NCBI GenBank assembly: GCA_964446495.1
Contig: CAYUOY010000105.1
Span: 1-14,792 of the forward strand
Direction of reading: 5' to 3'
DNA length: 14,792 nucleotides
From: JAADHU01 sp964446495
GTDB lineage: Bacteria > Pseudomonadota > Gammaproteobacteria > Steroidobacterales > Woeseiaceae
A program made the position numbers and the translations under genes. Positions 7,416-14,792 of this stretch are shown piece by piece (position 1 is the first letter of the stretch; each line of letters opens with the position of its first letter). The notes under the pieces were generated by a model. The model saw only the letters and a list, made by a program, of their open reading frames with translations. It did no database searches and was not told the origin of the DNA.

Positions 7416-7419
7416 TTAG

Positions 7420-8604
7420 CTATTTCCTGTCAGCAGGCCACGGTGTTCCCTGGTCCATGACGGTGACCGGCCCCATGCCCTTGTAGGTAAACTTCTGCAA
7501 CCGCTTGCCCTCGTAGGTTTCGGTCGTGTAGATATTTCCTTTGGAATCGGTCGCGATATTGTGGACCGCGAAGAACTGGCCTGGATTACGTCCGCCATCG
7601 CCAAAGTTGGTCAGAATCTCCAGCGTTTTCCGTTCGATAATGAAAATTTTGCGGTTAGTGCCATCGGCGAGATAGATAAACCGCTGCTCCGGATCAGGCG
7701 AAAAGGAAATATCCCAAACCGCACCGTCGCCCATGCTGTTGGGTTTGACGAACAATTCAGTGATGTAGGTGCCGTCCGGCTTGAAGACCTGCAGGCGATT
7801 GTTAACCCGATCACAGACGTAGATAAGTCCGTCATTAGATGGTTGCGCGCAATGTACGGGATTGCGGAACTGCTGTGCCGGTTCTTCACCCGGTACGAAT
7901 GGGCCGATGTTGGTGTCGTCGGGCTTGTTGCCGTAGGCACCCCAGTAACGTTTGAGCTCACCCGTGTCGGCGTCGAGAACCGCAACCCGTTTGTTGCGAT
8001 AGCCGTCGGCGACATAGGCTTCATTGGCGTCTGCATCGAAAGAAATTTCAGCGACACCAGCGAAATTTTCCCGGCTATGGCTGTCGGTTCCAGAGTCCGG
8101 CGTGCCGAACTGCATCAGGAACTCACCGCTACGCGTAAATTTCAGAATGTGGGAGTCACCGCGGCCGTTGCCGCCGATCCAGATATTGTCCTTGTGATCG
8201 ACGGTGATACCGTGATTCGAACTGGGCCAGTCATAACCGTCACCCGGTCCGCCCCAGTGGTTGACGAGATTTCCCTCAGGGTCAAACTCGAGTACGTTCG
8301 GTGCGGGAATGCAGCAATCGCTTTTAACCGGATCAGTGGCAGCACCGATCTCGGTGCGTTCATTAAACGTATCGCGGCGGTGAATAATGTAAACGTGGTC
8401 GCGCGAATCGACAGCCAGGCCGATGGTGGCGCCAAGAATCCAGTGATTGGGTAGCGGTTTCGGCCAAAATGGATCGACCTCAAACATCGGCGCTTCGGTG
8501 CTTTTCGCCAATGCCTTGCTGTCCAGAAAGCTTTGGCCAAAGCCCAGTGTGAGCATTGTTACGGCAATGGCAGTTAGCGTGAAAACATTACTTTTAGTTA
8601 ACAT
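7420..8604 (-). CDS. Secreted six-bladed beta-propeller, peptidyl-hydroxyglycine amidating lyase-like
   Basis: A 394-residue protein with an N-terminal signal peptide (hydrophobic core about 8-27), followed by NHL-type repeats through the rest of the chain: HGITVDHKDNIWI, EAYVADGYRNKRVAVL, GLIYVCDRVNNRLQVF, FIYLADGTNRKIFII and GNIYTTETYEGKRLQKF. Three histidines at blade starts, H131 (NHGI), H251 (PVHC) and H348 (AVHNI), sit where peptidyl-alpha-hydroxyglycine alpha-amidating lyase places its zinc ligands, and VCDRVNNRLQVF closely resembles the lyase motif VADRENGRIQCF. A lyase acting on alpha-hydroxyglycine-type adducts and releasing an aldehyde acid is therefore possible; a pure binding propeller is the alternative. 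ATG at 8604 has GGGGAA 5 bases upstream. It precedes the molybdenum hydroxylase operon on the same strand, now split from it by the MITE. Confidence 0.8.
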   Translation of the reverse strand: MLTKSNVFTLTAIAVTMLTLGFGQSFLDSKALAKSTEAPMFEVDPFWPKPLPNHWILGATIGLAVDSRDHVYIIHRRDTFNERTEIGAATDPVKSDCCIPAPNVLEFDPEGNLVNHWGGPGDGYDWPSSNHGITVDHKDNIWIGGNGRGDSHILKFTRSGEFLMQFGTPDSGTDSHSRENFAGVAEISFDADANEAYVADGYRNKRVAVLDADTGELKRYWGAYGNKPDDTNIGPFVPGEEPAQQFRNPVHCAQPSNDGLIYVCDRVNNRLQVFKPDGTYITELFVKPNSMGDGAVWDISFSPDPEQRFIYLADGTNRKIFIIERKTLEILTNFGDGGRNPGQFFAVHNIATDSKGNIYTTETYEGKRLQKFTYKGMGPVTVMDQGTPWPADRK

Positions 8605-8662
8605 CGGTATTCCCCACCGGTTGTGCGAGTCATTCTCTCTGCCGGCAGTCGCCTTTTTGAGG

Positions 8663-8690
8663 TCTTGATGCCGGCGTTGCGCAGTATACT
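8663..8690 (+). promoter_or_regulatory. Weak candidate promoter for the plus-strand genes
   Basis: TATACT at 8685-8690 is a good -10 hexamer; TCTTGA at 8663-8668, 16 bases upstream, is a poor -35. Transcription would begin near 8697, about 90 bases before the TTG start at 8786. The -10 lies in the palindrome AGTATACT, which also reads as TATACT on the minus strand, but no -35 is spaced for it there. The spacer 8605-8785 must hold promoters for both divergent directions; nothing else in it is convincing. Confidence 0.25.
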
Positions 8691-8785
8691 ATGGAACCAA
8701 ACCCCGCATCCCGGCAACGACTCGGTGGGCGGAACAGCTCGCGCTTTCGCCGCAGACGACGAAGCCATTTCCCGGGACCCGATTT

Positions 8786-10156
8786 TTGCGAACCCTTAAG
8801 AACAAGCTGAGTTTGCCGGCACTGTCGGCGCTGGCCGTGCTCTCCTTATGGTCATTCGTGGCAACCACCGTCGCTGCGCATGAGATTCCGAATGATGTGG
8901 TCATTCAGATGTATCTCAAACCGGACAGCGGTCAGGTGAATCTCTTGCTGCGAGTGCCCCTTGAAGCCATGCGCGATGTTGACTTTCCATCGCGGGGGCC
9001 CGGTTACATCAATATCGGTGAAGCAGACGAAACATTGCGCGACGCGGTCGAGATCTGGCTCGCCAATTTCATCACCATTGAAGCGGATAACATACCGCTT
9101 GAACGATGGAGCATAGACGCCGTTCGCCTGTCGTTGCCCTCTGACCGGTCGTTTGCCACCTATGACGCAGCCTATGAGCACGTCATCGCTGCACCCATGG
9201 ATACCAGCACCGAGCTGTATCTTGATCAGGCGTTGCTTGATGTCATCATCAGTTACCCGCTAGTCGAACCCGCTACGGATTTTTCCATCGATCCCGACCT
9301 TGGCAGGCTTGGATTACGTACGACGACGGTCCTGCATTTCCTGCCGACCGAGGGTGTGGAGCGGGTCTTCGAGTTTTCAGGCAGTCCCGGTCTTGTGTCG
9401 CTGGACCCGCGCTGGCACCAGGCCTTTTTTCGCTTCGTCAGCAGCGGTGTTGGCCATATTCTCGATGGTACGGATCACCTGTTGTTTGTGCTGTGCCTGG
9501 TCATCCCTTTTCGACGACTGCGTCCGCTGATCGCCATTGTCACCTCATTTACCGTGGCTCACTCAATCACCCTGATCGCATCTGCGTATGCGCTGCTGCC
9601 CAATGCGCTGTGGTTCCCGGCATTGATCGAGATGCTGATTGCCGCGTCTATCGTCTATATGGCGCTGGAGAACATTGTGGGTTCAAACTGGGAGCGGCGC
9701 TGGATTATCGCTTTTGGCTTCGGCCTGGTGCATGGCTTCGGTTTTTCGTTCGCGTTGCGAGATTCCCTGCAGTTTGCCGGCAGCCACCTGCTGACGTCTC
9801 TGCTCGGCTTCAACCTCGGCGTGGAGATCGGGCAGCTCGTGATCATTCTGCTGGCGGTTCCATTGTTGAATCTCCTGTTTCGCACTGCGGTCACGGAGCG
9901 GATGGGCACCATTCTTCTGTCGGCGCTGCTGGCGCATAGTGGCTGGCACTGGATGAGTGAGCGGGCGAGCGCCCTGGGTGCCTACCAGTTTTCCCTGCCG
10001 ATCATGAACGCGGCTTTTCTTGCGAGCGTCATGCGCTGGGTCATGTTGCTTTTGATTATTGGCGTTGCGCTCTGGTTCTTGTATAAGGTGTACCGTCGCT
10101 TTGTGATCGAAAAGGAAACGGAACCCCTTTTTGACAGGCGACAGCAAGAACAATAA
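8786..10156 (+). CDS. HupE/UreJ-family membrane protein with secreted N-terminal domain
   Basis: A 456-residue protein of the HupE/UreJ_2 type. Residues 1-31 form a signal peptide (hydrophobic 12-30, ending TVAAH), followed by about 175 residues of soluble extracytoplasmic sequence. From about 211 on, some six or seven membrane helices carry the family's histidine motifs: GHILDGTDH (223-231), TVAHS, LVHGFGFS and LLAHSGWHW. HupE and UreJ are thought to move nickel or related metals; the function of this larger two-part form is not established. The start is TTG at 8786. No ATG, GTG or TTG is in frame upstream as far as I followed it (about 8690), and the Shine-Dalgarno is weak, so the exact start is uncertain. 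cstA follows after 41 bases. Confidence 0.82.
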   Translation: MRTLKNKLSLPALSALAVLSLWSFVATTVAAHEIPNDVVIQMYLKPDSGQVNLLLRVPLEAMRDVDFPSRGPGYINIGEADETLRDAVEIWLANFITIEADNIPLERWSIDAVRLSLPSDRSFATYDAAYEHVIAAPMDTSTELYLDQALLDVIISYPLVEPATDFSIDPDLGRLGLRTTTVLHFLPTEGVERVFEFSGSPGLVSLDPRWHQAFFRFVSSGVGHILDGTDHLLFVLCLVIPFRRLRPLIAIVTSFTVAHSITLIASAYALLPNALWFPALIEMLIAASIVYMALENIVGSNWERRWIIAFGFGLVHGFGFSFALRDSLQFAGSHLLTSLLGFNLGVEIGQLVIILLAVPLLNLLFRTAVTERMGTILLSALLAHSGWHWMSERASALGAYQFSLPIMNAAFLASVMRWVMLLLIIGVALWFLYKVYRRFVIEKETEPLFDRRQQEQ

Positions 10157-10160
10157 CAGG

Positions 10161-10183
10161 AAAAAAGGGGCTGCCCTTTTTTT
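10161..10183 (+). terminator. Intrinsic terminator/attenuator-like hairpin between hupE-like gene and cstA
   Basis: AAAAAAGGG (10161-10169), loop GCTG, CCCTTTTTT (10174-10182) and a further T form a 9-bp stem whose 3' arm is also the T-tract. It starts 4 bases after the hupE-like stop and ends 2 bases before the AGGGGGAG Shine-Dalgarno of cstA. No room exists for a promoter between it and cstA, so it would act as partial terminator or attenuator, or cstA has a promoter inside the upstream gene. The stem has only three G-C pairs, so strength is uncertain. Confidence 0.55.
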
Positions 10184-10197
10184 CAGGGGGAGTACCT

Positions 10198-11868
10198 ATG
10201 CAGTCTGTGATGATCATCGTCCTTGGTCTGGCCGGGATGACGTTTGGCTGGTTCGTCTATTCGAAGTTTATTGCCACCAAAATCTACCAGCTCGACCCGG
10301 ACTTCGTGACGCCGGCGCATGAGTTTGAGGATGGCGTCGATTTTGTGCCGACGAACAAATACGTTTTGTGGGGTCATCACTTCACCTCCGTGGCGGGTGC
10401 GGCGCCGATTGTCGGGCCGTCTATTGCCGTTTACTGGGGCTGGGTGCCGGCCGTCCTGTGGGTCACTATTGGCACTGTATTCTTTGCCGGCATCCATGAT
10501 TTTGGCGCGATATGGGCCAGTTCACGGAACAAGGGCAAGTCCATAGGCGCGTTATCGGAGGACGTCATCGGCAAGCGCACGCGCGCCTTGTTCATGATCG
10601 TGATTTTCCTGGTGCTCCTGATGGTAAATGCGGTGTTTGGCGTGGTGATTGCGCGGGCTTTCGTCAACACACCGAACGCTGTTTTTCCGGCCTGGTCAGC
10701 CATTGCAGTGGCACTGGTCATTGGCCAGCTTATCCATAGAAACTACAAGTTGACGATACTCACGGTCGCTGGTGTCGCCGCGCTGTACGCCTCAATTTTT
10801 GTGGGCAGTTCGTTCCCCATCGAGTTGCCGGCCGACCTGTTTGGCCTGGCGGCGAACGCCAACTGGATCATTATTCTGTTTATTTATGCGGCGATTGCCT
10901 CCATGTTGCCCGTCTGGGTGTTGTTGCAGCCGCGCGATTTTATCAACGGCATGCAGCTGTTTGTCGGTCTGATCCTTCTATATGGCGCGGTCCTCTTGTC
11001 ACTACCGGATATCTCGGCACCGGCCTTCAATGCGCAGATGCCGGAGGACGCACCGTCGTTAATGCCTTTGTTATTCGTCACCATCGCCTGCGGCGCCGTT
11101 TCCGGATTCCATGGCATCGTTGGTTCGGGCACGACCTCCAAACAACTGAATAAGGAGACAGACGCGCGATTCGTGGGTTATCTCGGCGCGGTCGGCGAGG
11201 GCACGCTGGCGTTGATCACGATTATTGCCGTTGCGAGCGCCGCGCTGGCATCCACTCCGGAGATTTGGCACCAGATTTACGATTCCTACGGCACGGCCGG
11301 TGCCGGCACCTTTATTCAGGGTGGCGCTCAATTGATCACCAATGGCTGGGGCCTGCCGCTTGACATATCGACGACCCTGCTGGCGACGATGGTGGTGCTG
11401 TTTGCGGGCACCACTATGGACTCCGGAGTTCGACTGCAGCGTTACATTATTCAGGAATGGGGCGAGATCTATGGCATCCCTCTGTTTAAGAAAGGTGTGC
11501 TGGCGACCTTGATCGCGGTCGGTTGTTGTCTGCTGCTGGCTTTCGGCGCGGGTGGCTCCTCCGGCTCGGGCGGGCTGGCGATCTGGCCGCTGTTCGGTTC
11601 AACCAACCAGATCCTGGCGGGCCTGACCCTGCTGGTTATCAGCGTCATGCTGATAAAAATGGGCCGGCCGGCGCGATATACGTTGATTCCGATGGTCTTC
11701 GTGCTGATCACTTCAGCGTGGGCGGCGGTCCTCAAACTGATCGAGTTCTATCAGGACGGCAACTGGTTGCTGGTGACGATTGATGTGGTAGTCCTTGTGA
11801 CCAGTGTGCTGGTGGCACTTGAGGCAGCCTCGGTGATTGCGAAATTTCGTCGCCAAAGCAACACCTGA
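10198..11868 (+). CDS. cstA: CstA-family carbon starvation transporter (short form)
   Basis: A 556-residue polytopic membrane protein of the CstA/BtsT family, which take up pyruvate and, by genetic evidence, peptides during carbon limitation. The start shows the family pattern: one helix, then a conserved NKYVLWGHHFTSVAGAAPIVGP stretch (about residues 52-73), with PAVLWVTIGTVFFAGIHDFGA following. Further family segments are GFHGIVGSGTTSKQLNKE, FAGTTMDSGVRLQRYIIQE and WPLFGSTNQILAGL. About fifteen helices can be counted. E. coli CstA and BtsT are about 700 residues, so this belongs to the shorter branch that lacks the extended C-terminus; it is not truncated in any visible way. ATG at 10198 has a strong AGGGGGAG Shine-Dalgarno. 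The hairpin just upstream may tune its expression relative to the hupE-like gene. Confidence 0.93.
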   Translation: MQSVMIIVLGLAGMTFGWFVYSKFIATKIYQLDPDFVTPAHEFEDGVDFVPTNKYVLWGHHFTSVAGAAPIVGPSIAVYWGWVPAVLWVTIGTVFFAGIHDFGAIWASSRNKGKSIGALSEDVIGKRTRALFMIVIFLVLLMVNAVFGVVIARAFVNTPNAVFPAWSAIAVALVIGQLIHRNYKLTILTVAGVAALYASIFVGSSFPIELPADLFGLAANANWIIILFIYAAIASMLPVWVLLQPRDFINGMQLFVGLILLYGAVLLSLPDISAPAFNAQMPEDAPSLMPLLFVTIACGAVSGFHGIVGSGTTSKQLNKETDARFVGYLGAVGEGTLALITIIAVASAALASTPEIWHQIYDSYGTAGAGTFIQGGAQLITNGWGLPLDISTTLLATMVVLFAGTTMDSGVRLQRYIIQEWGEIYGIPLFKKGVLATLIAVGCCLLLAFGAGGSSGSGGLAIWPLFGSTNQILAGLTLLVISVMLIKMGRPARYTLIPMVFVLITSAWAAVLKLIEFYQDGNWLLVTIDVVVLVTSVLVALEAASVIAKFRRQSNT

Positions 11869-11984
11869 CCGGGGTGTGTGGTCAAAAAACCACAAATAAT
11901 TTCGCTTGAAACCAAGAAAAACGGCTCTTTTGCTTTCTTTTTACAACGCATGGTGGTTCAATTGCGTCCGTTGCACCTGTCTTG

Positions 11985-11998
11985 TTGCTAATTAGCAA
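11985..11998. promoter_or_regulatory. 14-bp perfect palindrome, candidate operator of the receptor gene
   Basis: TTGCTAATTAGCAA is a perfect palindrome in the 182-bp spacer between cstA and the TonB-dependent receptor, 53 bases before the receptor ATG. Its symmetry and position fit an operator for a dimeric regulator; no matching regulator gene is in the window and it does not resemble a Fur box. The remaining spacer shows a minor 6-bp stem (TGTGGT/ACCACA, 11877-11894) just after the cstA stop, and no clear promoter. Confidence 0.35.
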
Positions 11999-12000
11999 AA

Positions 12001-12030
12001 GCTGGTGCAGCAGAATTTTCTAACACCAGC
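12001..12030 (+). other. Leader hairpin before the TonB-dependent receptor
   Basis: GCTGGTG (12001-12007) pairs exactly with CACCAGC (12024-12030) around a 16-base loop. The stem ends 7 bases before the GGGGGAG Shine-Dalgarno (12038-12044) of the receptor gene. It may affect translation or mRNA stability, or may be a spaced protein-binding inverted repeat. Confidence 0.4.
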
Positions 12031-12050
12031 CTTCCATGGGGGAGATATAA

Positions 12051-14792
12051 ATGAGGAAACTCGCCAAACTAATATTGCCTGTATCGGCGCTCGCACTTGC
12101 GATCCCGGGGCTTGCTTTGCAAGCACAGGCACAAGGTGCGGATGATGATGCGATTGAAGAAATCATCACCACCGGCCTGCGTGGCAAGCCACGTTCAGCC
12201 GTTGACTCCGCAGTACCGATTGATACTTTCGATGCTGATCAGATCGAAGCAATCTCACACACTGATACACAGGACATCCTGCAGACACTGGTTCCGTCTT
12301 ATAACGTAGCCCGTCAGCCGATTTCGGATGGTTCGAGCTTTATCCGTCCTGCAACATTGCGTGGACTGCCCTCGCATCACACCCTCGTGCTCGTGAATGG
12401 TAAGCGTCGTCATCGCTCCACTCTCGTTGGCATCGGTGGTGCTGGTCAGCAGGGACCTGACGTTGCAACCATTCCGTCCAGTGCGATTCAGAGCATCGAA
12501 GTGCTGCGTGATGGTGCTTCGGCACAATACGGTTCTGACGCCATTGCCGGCGTGATCAACTTCAACCTGAAAGAAAACAGGGAAGGCTTCAACCTGGCAC
12601 TGAGCACAGGTCAGTATTACGAAGGTGACGGTCAGGGCTACACGCTGTCAGGCAACGTTGGTTTGCCGCTCGGCGCAAACGGCTTCCTGTCTCTGACGGG
12701 TGAAGTCGATTCGCAGGATTTCACGGAACGCGGTCACCAGTATTGTGAAAGCTGGTTCTGCGTGGATGCGAATAACCCCATCTTTGACTCCACTTCTGCC
12801 ATCGATCAGGGCTTCGTTAATGGTGTGGGTACCGCTCCCGACGCCTTCACTCAGGGCTTACAGGCAGCGTATCCAGGTGGTGTTGGTTCCGCTTCCGTAC
12901 AAGGAAAGGCAGTACAGCCATGGGGCCAGCCGAATACTGAGTCAGCGCGGTTTTTCTACAACGCCGGCATTGACCTCGACAACGGCATGGAGCTTTACAG
13001 CTTCGGTAACTTTTCCACCAGCAAGGGCGACGGCAGTTTCTTCTATCGTTATCCGTTCAACGGCACCATCGAGACGGTACGACGAGCTGATGGCAGCTTG
13101 TACAACCCGCTGCAGATTTTCCCCGGTGGCTTTACACCGCGCTTTGAGGGCGAGGTTACGGATATCGGCGCACTCGGTGGCATACGTGGTTCCAGCGATG
13201 GTGGCTTCAGCTATGACGCCAGCGTTCGTTACGGCCAGAGCGAAATCGACTACCGGCTTTTCAACACGATCAACCCATCGTATGGTCCTGATACGCCGAC
13301 AGACTTCAAGCCAGGTAAGCTGAGCAATACAGAACTCCAGGTTCAGCTTGATCTGGCCAATGAGTTTGACGTGGGCATGGACACACCGCTGGTATTCGCC
13401 TACGGCTTAAGCTACATGGACGAGGAATATGACGTTCAGCAGAGCTCACAGGAAGCTTCTTATGCTGCTGGTCCGCACGCACTTTCAGATCCATACGGTT
13501 TCTGTGAGGACGACGGTACTGGCACTGGCAACATGGTACCAACTACCACTGCTGGCGAAGGCGCATGGACACAGAGCATCGGCGGTCAGGCAGCTGTTGC
13601 TGGTGATCAAGTCGCAGGTCTGAATTGCAACGACCCTAGTGACCCCGCTTTCAAAGTCGTGGGTGTAGGCTCAAACGGATTCCCGGGTTATTCACCGGAT
13701 TTTTCCGAGGTCTATCAACGTGATTCATATGCGGTCTACGGCGATCTCAGCACGGATGTCAGCGAGAACCTCTTCTTGCAGGCTGCCGTTCGTTACGAAG
13801 ATTACTCTGACTTCGGCGATCAGCTGGTTTACAAGATTGCAGGTCGCTTCCGCATAAACGAATCTTTCGCTTTGCGGGGATCGTTTGGCACAGGCTTCCG
13901 GGCACCAACACCGGGTCAGCAGGGTACGACCAACGTTTCTACGCGATTGCCTAACGGCTTCCCGGTAGCAACGGGTCTGTTCCCGCCCTCCGGCGATGTC
14001 GCCCAGGCGCTCGGCGCACAAGCGCTTAAAGCTGAGGAATCCACCAGCTACACGGTCGGTTTCACAGCAGACCTCCAGGACCTGACCATCACGGTCGATT
14101 TCTACAATATCGACATTGATGATCGCTTCAACGCCATCTCAACTCTGGATGTTTCGCCAATTCCGCCGGGTCAGCCGGGTTTCGACCAAGAGGCCTATGA
14201 CAACTTCCTGGCATTACAGAATGCTGGCGTACCGGGTGCTGAAACCATCGGTGGCGTGTTCTACTTTGCCAATGCTTTCGATAGCAATACGAAAGGCGTC
14301 GACATTGTTGCGTCATACCCGATCGACTGGGGCAATGGCCAGGATACGAACCTGCAGTTCGCGTGGAACTACAACGAGAGCAGTCTTGAGTCGGATGCGA
14401 GTGAATTCCTGAACGAAGAAGATCAGTTCGACTTCGAAAACGTCGATCCGAACATTCGTTGGAATCTGACCGCGAACCATTCGTTCACGGAATCACTGGG
14501 CTTCATGATTAGAGGTCGTTACTACGGTGAGTCAGAGAACTCAAACCGTCCGCCGGCTAATTTCCCGGATCCTTTGATCGTGCAGAATTTTGATTCTGTC
14601 ATGATGTGGGATATGGAAGCCTCATACCGGTTCAACGACAACTGGCGTCTGGTTCTTGGTGGGCGTAACGTCTTCGATACGTTCCCCGACAAGACCGACA
14701 GGGTTGCGAGCAACAACGATCAGTGTTGTGGTCGCAACTACGTATCCGGTAGCATCGTGCCTTGGCAGGGTGGCTACTACTACGGTCGTGTA
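12051..14792 (+). CDS. TonB-dependent outer-membrane receptor (3' end beyond window)
   Basis: The frame is open from the ATG at 12051 to the window end, 914 residues without a stop. Residues 1-26 are a signal peptide (hydrophobic core, ending LQAQAQ). A TonB-box-like EEIITTG follows. The plug domain spans roughly 45-180, with LRGLPSHHTLVLVNGKRRHR and the hallmark IPSSAIQSIEVLRDGASAQYGSDAIAGVINF. The rest is barrel, including GSFGTGFRAPTPGQQG, AEESTSYTVGF and the late GGRNVFDTFPD motif. The last visible residues, GGYYYGRV, look like the final barrel strand, so only a few residues are probably missing. A strong GGGGGAG Shine-Dalgarno precedes the start. Loops contain paired cysteines (YCESWFC, CCGRN). 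Substrate is unknown; TonB receptors of this large-plug type import siderophores, oligosaccharides, peptides or other bulky nutrients. It lies 182 bp behind cstA. Confidence 0.95.
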   Translation, partial: MRKLAKLILPVSALALAIPGLALQAQAQGADDDAIEEIITTGLRGKPRSAVDSAVPIDTFDADQIEAISHTDTQDILQTLVPSYNVARQPISDGSSFIRPATLRGLPSHHTLVLVNGKRRHRSTLVGIGGAGQQGPDVATIPSSAIQSIEVLRDGASAQYGSDAIAGVINFNLKENREGFNLALSTGQYYEGDGQGYTLSGNVGLPLGANGFLSLTGEVDSQDFTERGHQYCESWFCVDANNPIFDSTSAIDQGFVNGVGTAPDAFTQGLQAAYPGGVGSASVQGKAVQPWGQPNTESARFFYNAGIDLDNGMELYSFGNFSTSKGDGSFFYRYPFNGTIETVRRADGSLYNPLQIFPGGFTPRFEGEVTDIGALGGIRGSSDGGFSYDASVRYGQSEIDYRLFNTINPSYGPDTPTDFKPGKLSNTELQVQLDLANEFDVGMDTPLVFAYGLSYMDEEYDVQQSSQEASYAAGPHALSDPYGFCEDDGTGTGNMVPTTTAGEGAWTQSIGGQAAVAGDQVAGLNCNDPSDPAFKVVGVGSNGFPGYSPDFSEVYQRDSYAVYGDLSTDVSENLFLQAAVRYEDYSDFGDQLVYKIAGRFRINESFALRGSFGTGFRAPTPGQQGTTNVSTRLPNGFPVATGLFPPSGDVAQALGAQALKAEESTSYTVGFTADLQDLTITVDFYNIDIDDRFNAISTLDVSPIPPGQPGFDQEAYDNFLALQNAGVPGAETIGGVFYFANAFDSNTKGVDIVASYPIDWGNGQDTNLQFAWNYNESSLESDASEFLNEEDQFDFENVDPNIRWNLTANHSFTESLGFMIRGRYYGESENSNRPPANFPDPLIVQNFDSVMMWDMEASYRFNDNWRLVLGGRNVFDTFPDKTDRVASNNDQCCGRNYVSGSIVPWQGGYYYGRV

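Noticed and set aside
7561..8454. 297-residue open frame on the plus strand
   Set aside because: Antisense to the propeller gene; explained by codon bias of the real gene on the minus strand.
11877..11894. Terminator after cstA (TGTGGT/ACCACA stem)
   Set aside because: Only a 6-bp stem and no proper T-tract follows; kept as a minor note, not a terminator call.
12700..13323. 207-residue open frame on the plus strand
   Set aside because: Out-of-frame shadow of the TonB-dependent receptor, whose own frame is continuous from 12051 to the window end.

Overview
The window reads as chromosomal DNA of a Gram-negative gammaproteobacterium. Evidence: a TonB-dependent outer-membrane receptor, twin-arginine (Tat) export signals, a CstA transporter, and REP-like 'TGTAGGAGCGCGACC' palindromes of a type common in gammaproteobacteria. 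A marine Woeseia/Steroidobacter-like lineage is my guess from gene style only; no rRNA or tRNA is present to test it.

Layout. The left part (1-8604) is coded entirely on the minus strand; the right part (8786-14792) entirely on the plus strand. The two halves diverge from a 181-bp spacer. In transcription order the minus half holds: a secreted six-bladed beta-propeller protein resembling peptidyl-hydroxyglycine amidating lyase (8604-7420); a 233-bp IS5-type MITE (7183-7415); then a tight five-gene operon. That operon encodes the three subunits of a xanthine dehydrogenase/aldehyde oxidoreductase family molybdenum hydroxylase (Tat-exported [2Fe-2S] subunit, molybdopterin subunit, FAD subunit with an extra Cys-rich loop), a five-helix cytochrome b561/FdnI-like membrane protein, and a small acidic orphan protein. 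After 251 bp with its own candidate promoter comes a Tat-exported flavin amine oxidase (1694-123). A second, partial copy of the MITE (1-103) follows it at the window edge.

The plus half holds a HupE/UreJ-type membrane protein with a secreted N-terminal domain, an intrinsic-terminator-like hairpin, a short-form CstA transporter, and a TonB-dependent receptor that runs off the right end of the window.

How the genes may work together (inference). The Tat signals on the Fe-S subunit and the amine oxidase, plus the signal peptide on the propeller protein, place three oxidoreductase or lyase steps outside the cytoplasm. An amine oxidase yields an aldehyde. A PaoABC-like molybdenum hydroxylase oxidises aldehydes or N-heterocycles. 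The cytochrome b could pass the electrons to the quinone pool. The receptor and CstA could supply uptake of the substrate or of small carboxylates or peptides. No substrate can be named from sequence alone. The least described parts are the molybdenum hydroxylase/cytochrome b/orphan operon and the MITE pair placed just behind two of the secreted-enzyme genes.
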